Assembly (NCBI GenBank): GCA_036511595.1
Contig: DATCBY010000065.1
Location: 1 to 64,000, forward strand
DNA length: 64,000 nt
Origin: DASZQY01 sp036511595
GTDB lineage: Bacteria > Pseudomonadota > Alphaproteobacteria > Rhizobiales > Kaistiaceae
Reading direction: 5' to 3'
Shown here: piece after piece, positions 7,489-17,401 of the stretch
Position numbering within the stretch: position 1 is the first letter of the stretch
Layout: every line of letters starts with the position of its first letter
Program-made: the position numbers and the translations under genes
Notes under the pieces: generated by a model
Told to the model about the DNA's origin: nothing
The model's input: only the letters and a program-made list of their open reading frames with translations
Database searches by the model: none

Positions 7489-8814
7489 ATGGCGCGGACA
7501 CAGGTCTCGACCAACAATCTCGATGCCTATTGGATGCCGTTCACCGCGAACCGGCAATTCAAGAAGGCGCCGCGCATGATGGTCGGCGCCGAGGGCGTGT
7601 ACTACACGACGGCGGACGGCCGAAAGGTGCTCGACGGTACGGCCGGACTGTGGTGCTGCAACGCCGGCCACGCCCGCCCGAAGATCGTCGAGGCGATCGC
7701 AAGGCAGGTGAAAGAACTCGACTACGCGCCGGCCTTCCAGATGGGCCACCCGAAGGTATTCGAGCTGGCCTCCCGGCTGGTCAACTACATGCCGACCGGC
7801 ATCGACCACGTCTTCTTCACCAACTCCGGTTCGGAGTCGGTCGAGACCGCGCTGAAGATCGCCATTGCCTACCAGCGCGCTATCGGCCAGGGCACGCGCA
7901 CGCGCATTATCGGCCGCGAGCGAGGCTATCACGGCGTCAACTTCGGCGGCATTTCGGTCGGCGGCCTCGGCGGCAACCGCAAGCAGTTCGGCCCCATGCT
8001 GCCCGGCGTCGATCACATCCGCCACACCCACGACCTGGCGAAGAACGCCTATTCCAAAGGCCAACCCGCGCACGGCATCGAGCTTGCCGACGACCTCGAG
8101 AGACTGGTGGCGCTGCACGATGCCTCGACCATCGCCGCCATGATTGTCGAGCCGGTTGCGGGTTCCGCCGGTGTCCTCATTCCGCCCAAGGGTTACCTCG
8201 AAAAGCTCCGCGCCACCTGCGACAAGCACGGCATCCTGCTTATCTTCGACGAAGTCATCACCGGCTTTGGTCGTCTCGGTACGCCATTCGCGATCGACTA
8301 TTTCGGCGTGACGCCCGACATGGTGACGACCGCCAAGGGCATCTCCAACGGCATCGTGCCGATGGGCGCCACCTTCGTGCAGAAGAAGATCTACGACGCC
8401 TTCATGGATGCACCCGAGAATTCGATCGAGCTGTTCCACGGCTACACCTACTCCGGCAACTCGATGGCAAGTGCGGCGGCCCTCGCTACCCTCGACACCT
8501 ACGAGGAGGAGGGACTCCTGACCCGCGGCGCCGAACTCGCCAGCTATTGGGCCGACGGCCTCCACTCCTTGAAGGGCCTCCCGCACGTCATCGATCTCCG
8601 CAATCTAGGCTTGATCGGCGCGATCGAGCTTGAGCCGATGGCCGGCAAGCCGACCGTGCGCACGTTCGACGCCTACCTGAAGGCGTTCGAAAAAGGCGTA
8701 CTCATCCGCACCACCGGCGACATCATCGCCCTGTCTCCGCCGCTGATCATCCAGAAGTCGGAAATCGACCAATTGTTCGAGACGCTGGGCGGCATCCTCA
8801 AAACTCTGAACTAG
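7489..8814 (+). CDS. Beta-alanine:pyruvate aminotransferase (class III, PLP)
   Basis: A 441-residue class III aminotransferase that moves the amino group of beta-alanine to pyruvate, giving malonate semialdehyde and alanine. The PLP lysine is Lys283 in Thr-Ala-Lys-Gly-Ile-Ser-Asn-Gly. The Asn-Ser-Gly-Ser-Glu-Ser cofactor loop and the Phe-Asp-Glu-Val-Ile-Thr-Gly-Phe-Gly-Arg motif (about 253-262) are present. ATG 7489 is chosen because GAGGAG precedes it by seven bases. It opens a pyrimidine breakdown operon: beta-alanine is what the downstream ureidopropionase releases, and the next gene uses the semialdehyde. The alanine formed could feed the alanine dehydrogenase at 18.8 kb. Confidence 0.88.
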   Translation: MARTQVSTNNLDAYWMPFTANRQFKKAPRMMVGAEGVYYTTADGRKVLDGTAGLWCCNAGHARPKIVEAIARQVKELDYAPAFQMGHPKVFELASRLVNYMPTGIDHVFFTNSGSESVETALKIAIAYQRAIGQGTRTRIIGRERGYHGVNFGGISVGGLGGNRKQFGPMLPGVDHIRHTHDLAKNAYSKGQPAHGIELADDLERLVALHDASTIAAMIVEPVAGSAGVLIPPKGYLEKLRATCDKHGILLIFDEVITGFGRLGTPFAIDYFGVTPDMVTTAKGISNGIVPMGATFVQKKIYDAFMDAPENSIELFHGYTYSGNSMASAAALATLDTYEEEGLLTRGAELASYWADGLHSLKGLPHVIDLRNLGLIGAIELEPMAGKPTVRTFDAYLKAFEKGVLIRTTGDIIALSPPLIIQKSEIDQLFETLGGILKTLN

Positions 8815-8867
8815 CTGATCAACCGAGCGCCGACACCGTGGGCGCAGGAACGGAAGCGAATAGCGTA

Positions 8868-10364
<1,497 letters not shown>

Positions 10365-10372
10365 GGCGGGCG

Positions 10373-10660
10373 ATGACGCGGCCGCAGGCGAAAGGCACGG
10401 CGGTTCTGGAAGATCGGCTGGTGCGCGTCATGCGCTGGGACTTTGAGCCCGGTGCCGAGACCGGTTGGCATCGTCATGAGCTGGACTACCTTGTTGTGCC
10501 GCTTACCGACTGCGCATTCCTTCTGGAGGAGCCTGGCGGCGCTCGCCGTGTCGACGTCGCCGCCGGCGCTCCGTATCGCCGCGACAGCGGCGTCGAGCAC
10601 AACGTCGTCAATGGCGGGACGCGGCCGATGTCCTTCATCGAAGTCGAAATGAAGAACTGA
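10373..10660 (+). CDS. Small single-domain cupin protein
   Basis: A 95-residue cupin with the expected Gly-Trp-His-Arg-His-Glu first motif and a later Gly-Val-Glu-His-Asn-Val-Val second motif, giving a likely His/Glu metal site. It lies 8 bp after mmsA and 2 bp before the ureidopropionase, so it is cotranscribed with the pyrimidine genes. Small cupins in catabolic operons may act on a side product or bind a metabolite. The sequence does not show which, and I give no substrate. Confidence 0.7.
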   Translation: MTRPQAKGTAVLEDRLVRVMRWDFEPGAETGWHRHELDYLVVPLTDCAFLLEEPGGARRVDVAAGAPYRRDSGVEHNVVNGGTRPMSFIEVEMKN

Positions 10661-10662
10661 TA

Positions 10663-11913
10663 ATGGCGCAGCCCACCGACAATCTCCGCATCAACGGCGA
10701 GCGCCTGTGGGACTCGATCCATGAGATCGCCACAATCGGTCCCGGCATCGCCGGCGGCTCGAACCGCCAGACGCTGACGGATGACGACGCCAAGGGCAGG
10801 GCGCTATTCAAGAAGTGGTGCGAGGACGCCGGACTCACTATGGGCCTCGACCAGATGGGCACGATGTTCGCGCGCCGCGCGGGCACGGACGAGAGCCTCG
10901 ATCCGGTGTACATCGGCAGCCACCTCGACACCCAGCCGACCGGCGGCCGCTATGACGGCGTGCTCGGCGTGCTGTCGGGGCTTGAGCTGATCCGCACACT
11001 CAACGACCTCGGCATCAGGACACGCCGCCCGCTCGTCGTGGTCAACTGGACCAACGAGGAGGGCGCGCGCTTTGCGCCCGCTATGCTCGCCTCCGGCGTG
11101 TTCGCCGGCATCCACACGCTCGACTACGCCTATGGCCGCAAGGACCTGGAGGGCAAGACCTTCGGCGACGAGCTGAAACGCATCGGCTGGGTCGGCAATG
11201 AGAAGGTGGGCGCGCGCAAGATGCACGCCTACTTCGAGTATCACATCGAGCAGGGTCCCATCCTCGAGGCCGAGAAGAAGCAGATCGGCGTGGTCACCCA
11301 CGGCCAGGGCCTGTGGTGGCTGGAGTTCACGCTGACCGGCAAGGAAGCGCACACCGGCTCGACGCCGATGAACATGCGCGTCAACGCCGGCCTCGCTATG
11401 TCGCGCATCCTCGAGATGGTACAGACGGTGGCGACGAGCGAGCAGCCGGGCGCGGTCGGCGGCGTCGGCCAGATGTTCTTCTCGCCCAATTCGCGCAACG
11501 TCCTGCCCGGCAAGGTCGTCTTCACGGTCGACATTCGTTCGCCCGAGCAGGCGAAGCTCGATCGCACGCGCGCCAGGATCGAGACCGAGGCGCCGAAGAT
11601 TTGCGCGGGATTGGGCGTCGGCTGCGCGGTCGAGCCGGTCGGCCATTTCGATCCAGTGACTTTCGACCCGACGCTGGTCGGCCGCGTCCGCAGCGCCGCC
11701 GAAAAGCTCGGCTACAGCCACATGAACATTATTTCCGGCGCTGGCCACGACGCCTGCTGGACCAATCGCGTCGCGCCTTCGACCATGATCATGTGCCCCT
11801 GCGTCGACGGCCTCAGCCACAACGAGGCCGAAAACATCTCGAAGGAATGGGCGAGGGCCGGCGCTGACGTACTGTTCCATGCCGTCGTCGAAACGGCGGA
11901 GATCGTATCGTGA
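10663..11913 (+). CDS. Beta-ureidopropionase / N-carbamoyl amino acid hydrolase (M20 family)
   Basis: A 416-residue metal-dependent amidohydrolase of the M20 carbamoylase group. It is expected to split N-carbamoyl-beta-alanine into beta-alanine, CO2 and ammonia, the third step of reductive uracil breakdown. Metal ligands are visible in Gly-Ser-His-Leu-Asp-Thr-Gln-Pro, Tyr-Asp-Gly-Val-Leu-Gly, Thr-Asn-Glu-Glu-Gly-Ala-Arg-Phe and the late Gly-Ala-Gly-His-Asp-Ala. The middle lid domain carries Ala-His-Thr-Gly-Ser-Thr-Pro-Met. It lies between the cupin and dihydropyrimidinase, whose product it consumes. Hydantoin-derived carbamoyl amino acids are alternative substrates. Confidence 0.88.
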   Translation: MAQPTDNLRINGERLWDSIHEIATIGPGIAGGSNRQTLTDDDAKGRALFKKWCEDAGLTMGLDQMGTMFARRAGTDESLDPVYIGSHLDTQPTGGRYDGVLGVLSGLELIRTLNDLGIRTRRPLVVVNWTNEEGARFAPAMLASGVFAGIHTLDYAYGRKDLEGKTFGDELKRIGWVGNEKVGARKMHAYFEYHIEQGPILEAEKKQIGVVTHGQGLWWLEFTLTGKEAHTGSTPMNMRVNAGLAMSRILEMVQTVATSEQPGAVGGVGQMFFSPNSRNVLPGKVVFTVDIRSPEQAKLDRTRARIETEAPKICAGLGVGCAVEPVGHFDPVTFDPTLVGRVRSAAEKLGYSHMNIISGAGHDACWTNRVAPSTMIMCPCVDGLSHNEAENISKEWARAGADVLFHAVVETAEIVS

Positions 11914-11941
11914 GCCGCGTGACAGGTGTGAGGAGCAGCAG

Positions 11942-13396
11942 ATGACTACCGTGATCAAGGGCGGCACCGTCGTTACCGCCGATCTGACCTACCCGGCCGA
12001 CGTACTTATAGATGGCGGCGTCATCGTCCAGATCGGACAGAACCTGAAGGGCGACAAGGTCCTCGACGCCGGCGGCTGCTATGTGATGCCGGGCGGCATC
12101 GATCCGCACACCCATCTTGAGATGCCCTTCATGGGCACGACTGCTTTCGAGGATTTCTCGTCCGGGACGCGCGCCGCGCTCGCCGGCGGCACCACCATGA
12201 TCGTGGATTTCGTTCTCCCCGGCATCAACCAGTCGCTTGTCGACGCTTTCCAGTCCTGGCAGCAGAAGGCCGGCAAGGCGGCCACCGACTACTCCTTCCA
12301 CATGGCGATCACCTGGTGGGGCGAGCAGGTGTGGAAGGAGATGGCGGAAATCGTCAAGCGCGGCGTCAATACGTTCAAGCACTTCATGGCCTACAAGGGC
12401 TCGCTGATGGTGAACGACGACGAGATGTATCAGTCGTTCCTGCGCTGCGCCGAGTTGGGCGCGCTGCCGCTGGTCCACGCCGAAAACGGCGATGTCGTCG
12501 CCCGCCTGCAGCAGAAGTTCATGGCCGCGGGCACCACCGGCCCTGAGGGTCACGCCTTCTCGCGGCCGCCCGAGGTCGAAGGCGAAGCGACCAACCGCGC
12601 CATCATGATCGCCGATCAGGCCGGCGTTCCACTTTACGTCGTCCACGTTTCCTGCGAGGACGCCCACGAAGCCATCCGCCGCGCCCGCATGCTCGGCCGC
12701 CGTGTCTACGGCGAGCCGCTGGTCCAGCACCTGACGCTCGATGAAACCGAGTACTTCAACCGCGACTGGGATTACTCGGCACGCCGCGTGATGTCGCCGC
12801 CGTTCCGCAACAAGCAGAATCAGGATTCGCTGTGGGCAGGGCTCGCTGCCGGCTCCCTGCAGGTCGTCGCCACCGATCACTGCGCCTTCACCACCGAGCA
12901 GAAACGTGTCGGCGTCGGCGATTTCACCAAGATCCCCAACGGCACCGGCGGCCTCGAAGACCGTATCCCGGTGCTATGGACCAAGGGTGTCGTCACCGGC
13001 CGCCTCACGATGAACGAGTTCGTCGCGGTCACCTCGACCAACATAGCCAAGATACTCAACATTTATCCAAGGAAGGGCGCCATTCTCGTCGGCGCCGATG
13101 CGGACATTGTCGTGCTCGATCCGAAGGCGAAGAAGACGATCACCGCAGCGAAGCAGGCCTCGGCGATCGACTACAACGTCTTCGAGGGCTTTGAGGTCAC
13201 CGGCCTGCCGCGCTTCACGCTTTCGCGCGGCGACGTGGTGGTAACCGAAGGCGAGATCGACGCCGACAACGGGCGCGGCCGCTTCGTCGAGCGCAAGCCC
13301 AACCCGCCCGTCAATCAGGCGCTGTCGTCGTGGAAGGCGCTGAAGACGCCGCAGCCGGTCGAGCGTTCCGCCAAGAACATGCCGGCTGGAGTGTGA
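11942..13396 (+). CDS. hydA: Dihydropyrimidinase (D-hydantoinase family)
   Basis: A 484-residue cyclic amidohydrolase that opens dihydrouracil or dihydrothymine to the N-carbamoyl beta-amino acid. The binuclear metal site is visible: His56-Thr-His58 in Gly-Gly-Ile-Asp-Pro-His-Thr-His, the carboxylated Lys152 in Met-Ala-Tyr-Lys-Gly, a His in Leu-Val-His-Ala-Glu-Asn, and the catalytic Asp in Ala-Thr-Asp-His-Cys. ATG 11942 is chosen because AGGAG lies just upstream. It is the second step of the pathway. The first-step enzyme, dihydropyrimidine dehydrogenase, is not encoded in the window. Confidence 0.92.
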   Translation: MTTVIKGGTVVTADLTYPADVLIDGGVIVQIGQNLKGDKVLDAGGCYVMPGGIDPHTHLEMPFMGTTAFEDFSSGTRAALAGGTTMIVDFVLPGINQSLVDAFQSWQQKAGKAATDYSFHMAITWWGEQVWKEMAEIVKRGVNTFKHFMAYKGSLMVNDDEMYQSFLRCAELGALPLVHAENGDVVARLQQKFMAAGTTGPEGHAFSRPPEVEGEATNRAIMIADQAGVPLYVVHVSCEDAHEAIRRARMLGRRVYGEPLVQHLTLDETEYFNRDWDYSARRVMSPPFRNKQNQDSLWAGLAAGSLQVVATDHCAFTTEQKRVGVGDFTKIPNGTGGLEDRIPVLWTKGVVTGRLTMNEFVAVTSTNIAKILNIYPRKGAILVGADADIVVLDPKAKKTITAAKQASAIDYNVFEGFEVTGLPRFTLSRGDVVVTEGEIDADNGRGRFVERKPNPPVNQALSSWKALKTPQPVERSAKNMPAGV

Positions 13397-13413
13397 CCTT
13401 CGGGAGTTCGGCG

Positions 13414-14241
13414 ATGGTGCAGTCGATGCCCGAAAGCGGTGCCGCCACGGCGGCAAGGCCCAGCGACGCCGTTATCGACATCGAGCGTCTCTCGCTGACC
13501 TTCGTTACTAACGATGGTCCGGTCGAAGCACTGTCGGCGATCGATCTGAGAGTCGGGCGCGGGGAGTTCGTCTCGCTCATCGGCCCGTCCGGTTGCGGCA
13601 AGACCACGCTGCTGCGCGTAATAGCCGATCTGGAGAAGCCGACCGGAGGAAGCATCACCGTCAACGGCGTCTCGCCCGAGGCCGCGCGTGCCAATCGCGC
13701 CTATGGCTATGTCTTCCAGGCGCCGGCGCTCTACCCGTGGCGCACCATCGCCCGGAACGTCGCCCTGCCGCTGGAAATCATGGGGCTCGAAAAGGCGGAG
13801 CGCGAGCGCCGCGTCGCCGCCAATATGGAATTGGTAAATCTCACCGGCTTCGAGCGCAAGTATCCCTGGCAGCTTTCGGGCGGCATGCAGCAGCGCGTTT
13901 CCATTGCCCGCGCACTGTCCGTCGAACCCGAACTGCTGCTGATGGACGAGCCGTTTGGAGCCCTCGACGAGATCGTGCGCGATCATCTTAACGAGCAACT
14001 CCTGCAGCTGTGGTCGAAGACTAATAAGACCGTCGTGTTCGTCACGCACTCGATACCCGAAGCGGTGTTCCTGTCGACCAAGATCGTTGTGATGACGCCA
14101 CGGCCCGGCAAGATTCACGACATCATCGATTCCGACCTCCCCCGCGAGCGCAATCTCGACGTTCGCGAGACACCGGAATTCCTCAAGATCGCCCACCGCG
14201 TCCGCGCCGGCCTGAGGGCAGGGCACAGCTATGAGGACTAG
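13414..14241 (+). CDS. ABC importer ATPase, probable pyrimidine transporter
   Basis: A 275-residue ATPase of the nitrate/taurine/NMT1-type importer group. Walker A Gly-Pro-Ser-Gly-Cys-Gly-Lys-Thr-Thr, signature Leu-Ser-Gly-Gly-Met-Gln-Gln-Arg, Walker B Leu-Leu-Leu-Met-Asp-Glu-Pro and a switch histidine in Phe-Val-Thr-His-Ser are all present. ATG 13414 is preferred, with GGGAG upstream. It abuts two permeases and a solute-binding protein. The gene order makes uptake of a pyrimidine or its breakdown product the most likely role; the substrate is inferred. Confidence 0.88.
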   Translation: MVQSMPESGAATAARPSDAVIDIERLSLTFVTNDGPVEALSAIDLRVGRGEFVSLIGPSGCGKTTLLRVIADLEKPTGGSITVNGVSPEAARANRAYGYVFQAPALYPWRTIARNVALPLEIMGLEKAERERRVAANMELVNLTGFERKYPWQLSGGMQQRVSIARALSVEPELLLMDEPFGALDEIVRDHLNEQLLQLWSKTNKTVVFVTHSIPEAVFLSTKIVVMTPRPGKIHDIIDSDLPRERNLDVRETPEFLKIAHRVRAGLRAGHSYED

Positions 14242-15171
14242 ATGAGCGCCGCGACGATAACTGGATCGTTGCCGGCGCGAGCCAGCCTCGGCGCGCGCTT
14301 CGTCGGCAGCCGCTTCTTCGCCGTTGCCGTCGTCGTGATTGGCATCGTCATTGTCTGGTATGCCGGTGCGTTTCTGCTCGACGCCCCGTTCCAGCGTTAC
14401 CTCGACAGCCGTGCCAATGTCGAGCGCACGCCCGTCGAGTTCCTGCGCGCCACCTTCAATCAGCCGAAACCGACGCTGCCGACGCCGCACCAGGTCGCCG
14501 TCGATACCTTCAACTCGACGATCCTCGTCAATCCGACCAAGCCGTCGAGCCTCCTTTTCCACGCCTGGGTGACGCTCTCTTCGACACTTGCCGGCTTCAT
14601 CTCGGGCACGCTCCTCGGCGTGCTGATCGCAGTCGGCATCGTTCACCTGAAGAGCCTCGACAAGAGTCTGATGCCGTGGATCATCTCGTCGCAGACGATC
14701 CCCATCCTCGCCATCGCGCCGATGGTGATCGTCGTGCTGGCGGCGGTTGGCGTCACCGGGCTGATCCCGAAGGCGCTCATTTCGACATACCTTTCTTTCT
14801 TCCCGGTCACCGTCGGCATGGTGAAGGGCTTGCGTTCGCCCGCACCCATCCACCTCGATCTGATGCGCACCTACAATTCCAGCCGCTGGCAGGTCTTCTG
14901 GAAGTTGCGCGTGCCGGCGTCGCTGCCGTTTCTGTTCACGTCGATGAAGGTGGCGGTCGCGGCGGCGCTTGTGGGCGCCATTGTCGCCGAGTTGCCCACC
15001 GGCGCCGTCGCCGGCATCGGCGCCAAGCTGCTCGTCGGTTCCTACTACAGCCAGTCGATACAGATGTGGTCGGCCTTGGTGGTCGGCTCGCTGATGGCGG
15101 CGCTGCTCGTCACTGCCGTCGGCATCGTTGAACGCCTGGTGACGCGCCGCATGGGAGCGCGTCCGTCGTGA
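14242..15171 (+). CDS. ABC importer permease (BPD_transp_1), first subunit
   Basis: A 309-residue inner-membrane permease with about six hydrophobic segments and an unusually long loop between the first segment and the core (about 50-105). The coupling EAA-like region appears near 205-235 (Asn-Ser-Ser-Arg-Trp-Gln-Val-Phe-Trp-Lys-Leu-Arg-Val-Pro-Ala). It begins on the base after the ATPase stop and overlaps the second permease by four bases, so the three are translated together. Confidence 0.88.
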   Translation: MSAATITGSLPARASLGARFVGSRFFAVAVVVIGIVIVWYAGAFLLDAPFQRYLDSRANVERTPVEFLRATFNQPKPTLPTPHQVAVDTFNSTILVNPTKPSSLLFHAWVTLSSTLAGFISGTLLGVLIAVGIVHLKSLDKSLMPWIISSQTIPILAIAPMVIVVLAAVGVTGLIPKALISTYLSFFPVTVGMVKGLRSPAPIHLDLMRTYNSSRWQVFWKLRVPASLPFLFTSMKVAVAAALVGAIVAELPTGAVAGIGAKLLVGSYYSQSIQMWSALVVGSLMAALLVTAVGIVERLVTRRMGARPS

Positions 15172-16346
15172 GCGGCACCCGGAGGGAGGCTGTGTGGCAA
15201 GGCTGGGTTGCCCTGCTGGCACTCCTGGCCGCGCTCGCCTGGCCGCTGATCAGCGCCGGCGGCGCGCGGACCTATCTTCTTTCGGCTGGAAGCAATGCCG
15301 TTCTTGCCGCGCTGCTGATCGTCGTCGCCGTAGTCGCCGGGCTCGGCGCCGCAGCTTCATCCGTCGGCAATCTTGTTATCCTGCTCGGCGCCGCCGTGGC
15401 GACCGCGTGGGTGATCCATCTGTTGCCGTCGATTGCGTTGATCGCGCCGGCTTCGCAACTCGGCCGCGGCGAATTGATCGCCGCCACGTCGGGCTTCTGG
15501 GCTCTGGTGGTCCTAGCCTGGCTGCTGTCGTGGCTGCTGGTCCGCCGGCTGGCCGAAATCGAAGCGTCGCGGCGCGGGGCACGCTTCGTCCTCAATATTT
15601 CAGTGCCGCTGATCTTCGGCCTCTGGATCGTTCTGTTCTGGGAACTGGTGGTGCGCAGCTTTGCGGTGCCATTCGTCATCCTGCCGCCGCCAAGCGCCAT
15701 CTGGACGCGGCTCATCACCTCAGTGCCGACTCTCGCCGTCGATTTTCGGCAGACGTTCTTGAAGGCCGTACTCGCCGGCTACGCCATCGGCTGCGGTTCG
15801 GGCTTCCTCGTCGCCATCGCGGTTGATCGCGTGCCGTTCCTGAAACGGGGGCTGCTTCCGGTCGGCAACCTGGTCTCGGCCCTGCCGCTGGTCGCCATCG
15901 CGCCGATCATGGTCATGTGGTTCGGCTTCGACTGGCAGTCGAAGGCTGCTGTGGTCGTTGCGATGACGTTCTTCCCGATGCTCATCAATACGCTTGCCGG
16001 GCTCGCTGCTTCCGAGACGATGGAACGCGACCTGATGCACACCTATGCGGCTAACTATCGGCAATCATTGCTGAAATTGCGGTTGCCTGCCGCCCTGCCT
16101 TTCATCTTCAATGCCCTCAAGATCAACTCGACTCTTGCCATGATCGGAGCCATCGTAGCCGAATTCTTCGGTACCCCGATCGTCGGCATGGGATTCCGCA
16201 TCTCCACCGAGGTCGGTCGCATGAACACCGATATGGTGTGGGCGGAAATTGCGGTGGCGGCCTTAGCCGGCTCCGTATTTTATGGCGTCGTGGCGCTCGT
16301 CGAGCGCGCCTCGACGTTTTGGCATCCATCGTTCCGACAACCCTGA
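15168..16346 (+). CDS. ABC importer permease, second subunit
   Basis: A 392-residue permease starting at GTG 15168 inside the TGA of its partner (GTGA overlap). The first 150 residues hold four extra hydrophobic segments ahead of the standard permease core, which includes Ala-Asn-Tyr-Arg-Gln-Ser-Leu-Leu-Lys-Leu-Arg-Leu-Pro-Ala as the ATPase-coupling loop. The two permeases probably form a heterodimer for the importer in this operon. Confidence 0.87.
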   Translation: MSGTRREAVWQGWVALLALLAALAWPLISAGGARTYLLSAGSNAVLAALLIVVAVVAGLGAAASSVGNLVILLGAAVATAWVIHLLPSIALIAPASQLGRGELIAATSGFWALVVLAWLLSWLLVRRLAEIEASRRGARFVLNISVPLIFGLWIVLFWELVVRSFAVPFVILPPPSAIWTRLITSVPTLAVDFRQTFLKAVLAGYAIGCGSGFLVAIAVDRVPFLKRGLLPVGNLVSALPLVAIAPIMVMWFGFDWQSKAAVVVAMTFFPMLINTLAGLAASETMERDLMHTYAANYRQSLLKLRLPAALPFIFNALKINSTLAMIGAIVAEFFGTPIVGMGFRISTEVGRMNTDMVWAEIAVAALAGSVFYGVVALVERASTFWHPSFRQP

Positions 16347-16364
16347 ATGGAGGGGAGTAAAAAA

Positions 16365-17339
16365 ATGAAGAAGTATGTGTTGGGCGCGGTAGCGCTTGCC
16401 GCGGCAATGACCGCCGGTCAGGCATTCGCCGCCGACGCGGTGACCCTGCAGTTGAAGTGGGTCACCCAGGCCCAGTTCGGCGGCTACTACGTCGCCAAGG
16501 ATAAGGGCTTCTACAAGGACGCCGGCCTCGACGTCACCATCAAGCCGGGTGGGCCTGACATCGCGCCCGAGACCGTCATCGCCGGCGGCGGCGCCGACGT
16601 CATCGTCGACTGGATGGGCGGCGCATTGGCGGCGCGCGAAAAGGGCACCATGCTCGTCAACATCGCCCAGCCGTTCACCAAGGCCGGCATGGAACTCGTC
16701 TGCCCGAAATCGACCGGCATCAAGACGGAAGCCGATTTCAAGGGCAAGACGCTCGGCGTCTGGTTCTACGGCAACGAGTACCCCTTCTACGCATGGATGC
16801 ACAAGCTCGGCATGTCGACGGATGGCGGCAAGGATGGCGTCACCGTCCTCAAGCAGAGTTTCGACGTGCAGCCGCTGATCCAGAAGCAGGCGGATTGCAT
16901 CTCGGTCATGACCTACAACGAGTACGGTCAGGTTCTTGACGCTGGCTTCAAGCCGGAAGACCTGACGGTCTTCAACTACTCGGCGATGGGTGATGACCTT
17001 CTCGAGGACGGCCTCTACGCGGTTGGCGACAAGCTCAAGGACCCGGCCTTCAAGGACAAGATGGTCCGCTTCGTGAAAGCTTCCATGAAGGGCTGGGATT
17101 ACGCTCTCGCCCATCCGGATGAGGCCGCGCAGATCGTTGTCGACAACGGCGGCCAGGATCTCAACCATCAGAAGTACATGATGGGCGAGGTCGCCAAGCT
17201 GACTGCCGGCGGCAAAGGTGTCCTCAACGAGGCCGCCTACCTGCGCACCGAGCAGGCCCTGCTGGATCAGAAGATCATCACCAAGAAGCCGGATGGCGCC
17301 TGGACCCACGACATCACCGACGCCGCCGGCCTGAAGTAA
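16365..17339 (+). CDS. Periplasmic solute-binding protein, NMT1/THI5-like
   Basis: A 324-residue exported protein with a clear signal peptide (Lys-Lys start, hydrophobic core, cleavage after Ala-Phe-Ala near 24). The mature part opens with Val-Thr-Leu-Gln-Leu-Lys-Trp-Val-Thr-Gln-Ala-Gln-Phe-Gly-Gly-Tyr-Tyr-Val-Ala, typical of NMT1/THI5-type binding proteins that hold pyrimidine-like rings. It has a strong GGAGGGG ribosome site 19 bp after the permease. Being last and well translated fits a binding protein needed in excess. A pyrimidine ligand is inferred from family and operon. Confidence 0.87.
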   Translation: MKKYVLGAVALAAAMTAGQAFAADAVTLQLKWVTQAQFGGYYVAKDKGFYKDAGLDVTIKPGGPDIAPETVIAGGGADVIVDWMGGALAAREKGTMLVNIAQPFTKAGMELVCPKSTGIKTEADFKGKTLGVWFYGNEYPFYAWMHKLGMSTDGGKDGVTVLKQSFDVQPLIQKQADCISVMTYNEYGQVLDAGFKPEDLTVFNYSAMGDDLLEDGLYAVGDKLKDPAFKDKMVRFVKASMKGWDYALAHPDEAAQIVVDNGGQDLNHQKYMMGEVAKLTAGGKGVLNEAAYLRTEQALLDQKIITKKPDGAWTHDITDAAGLK

Positions 17340-17366
17340 GCCGTAGCGCCGTCAACGAATGCATCG

Positions 17367-17400
17367 ACGGGCGCCCCTTGGGGCGCCCGTTTTCGCTTTT
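17367..17400 (+). terminator. Rho-independent terminator of the pyrimidine operon
   Basis: An 11-bp perfect GC-rich stem (17367-17377 with 17380-17390) is followed by TTTCGCTTTTT. It lies 27 bp after the binding-protein stop and closes the operon, and also separates it from the convergent oxidase gene. Confidence 0.85.
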
Positions 17401-17401
17401 T

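Noticed and set aside
7378..8586. A 402-codon minus-strand frame over the beta-alanine aminotransferase
   Set aside because: Shadow of a real gene with clear catalytic motifs on the plus strand; the minus translation has no recognisable domain.
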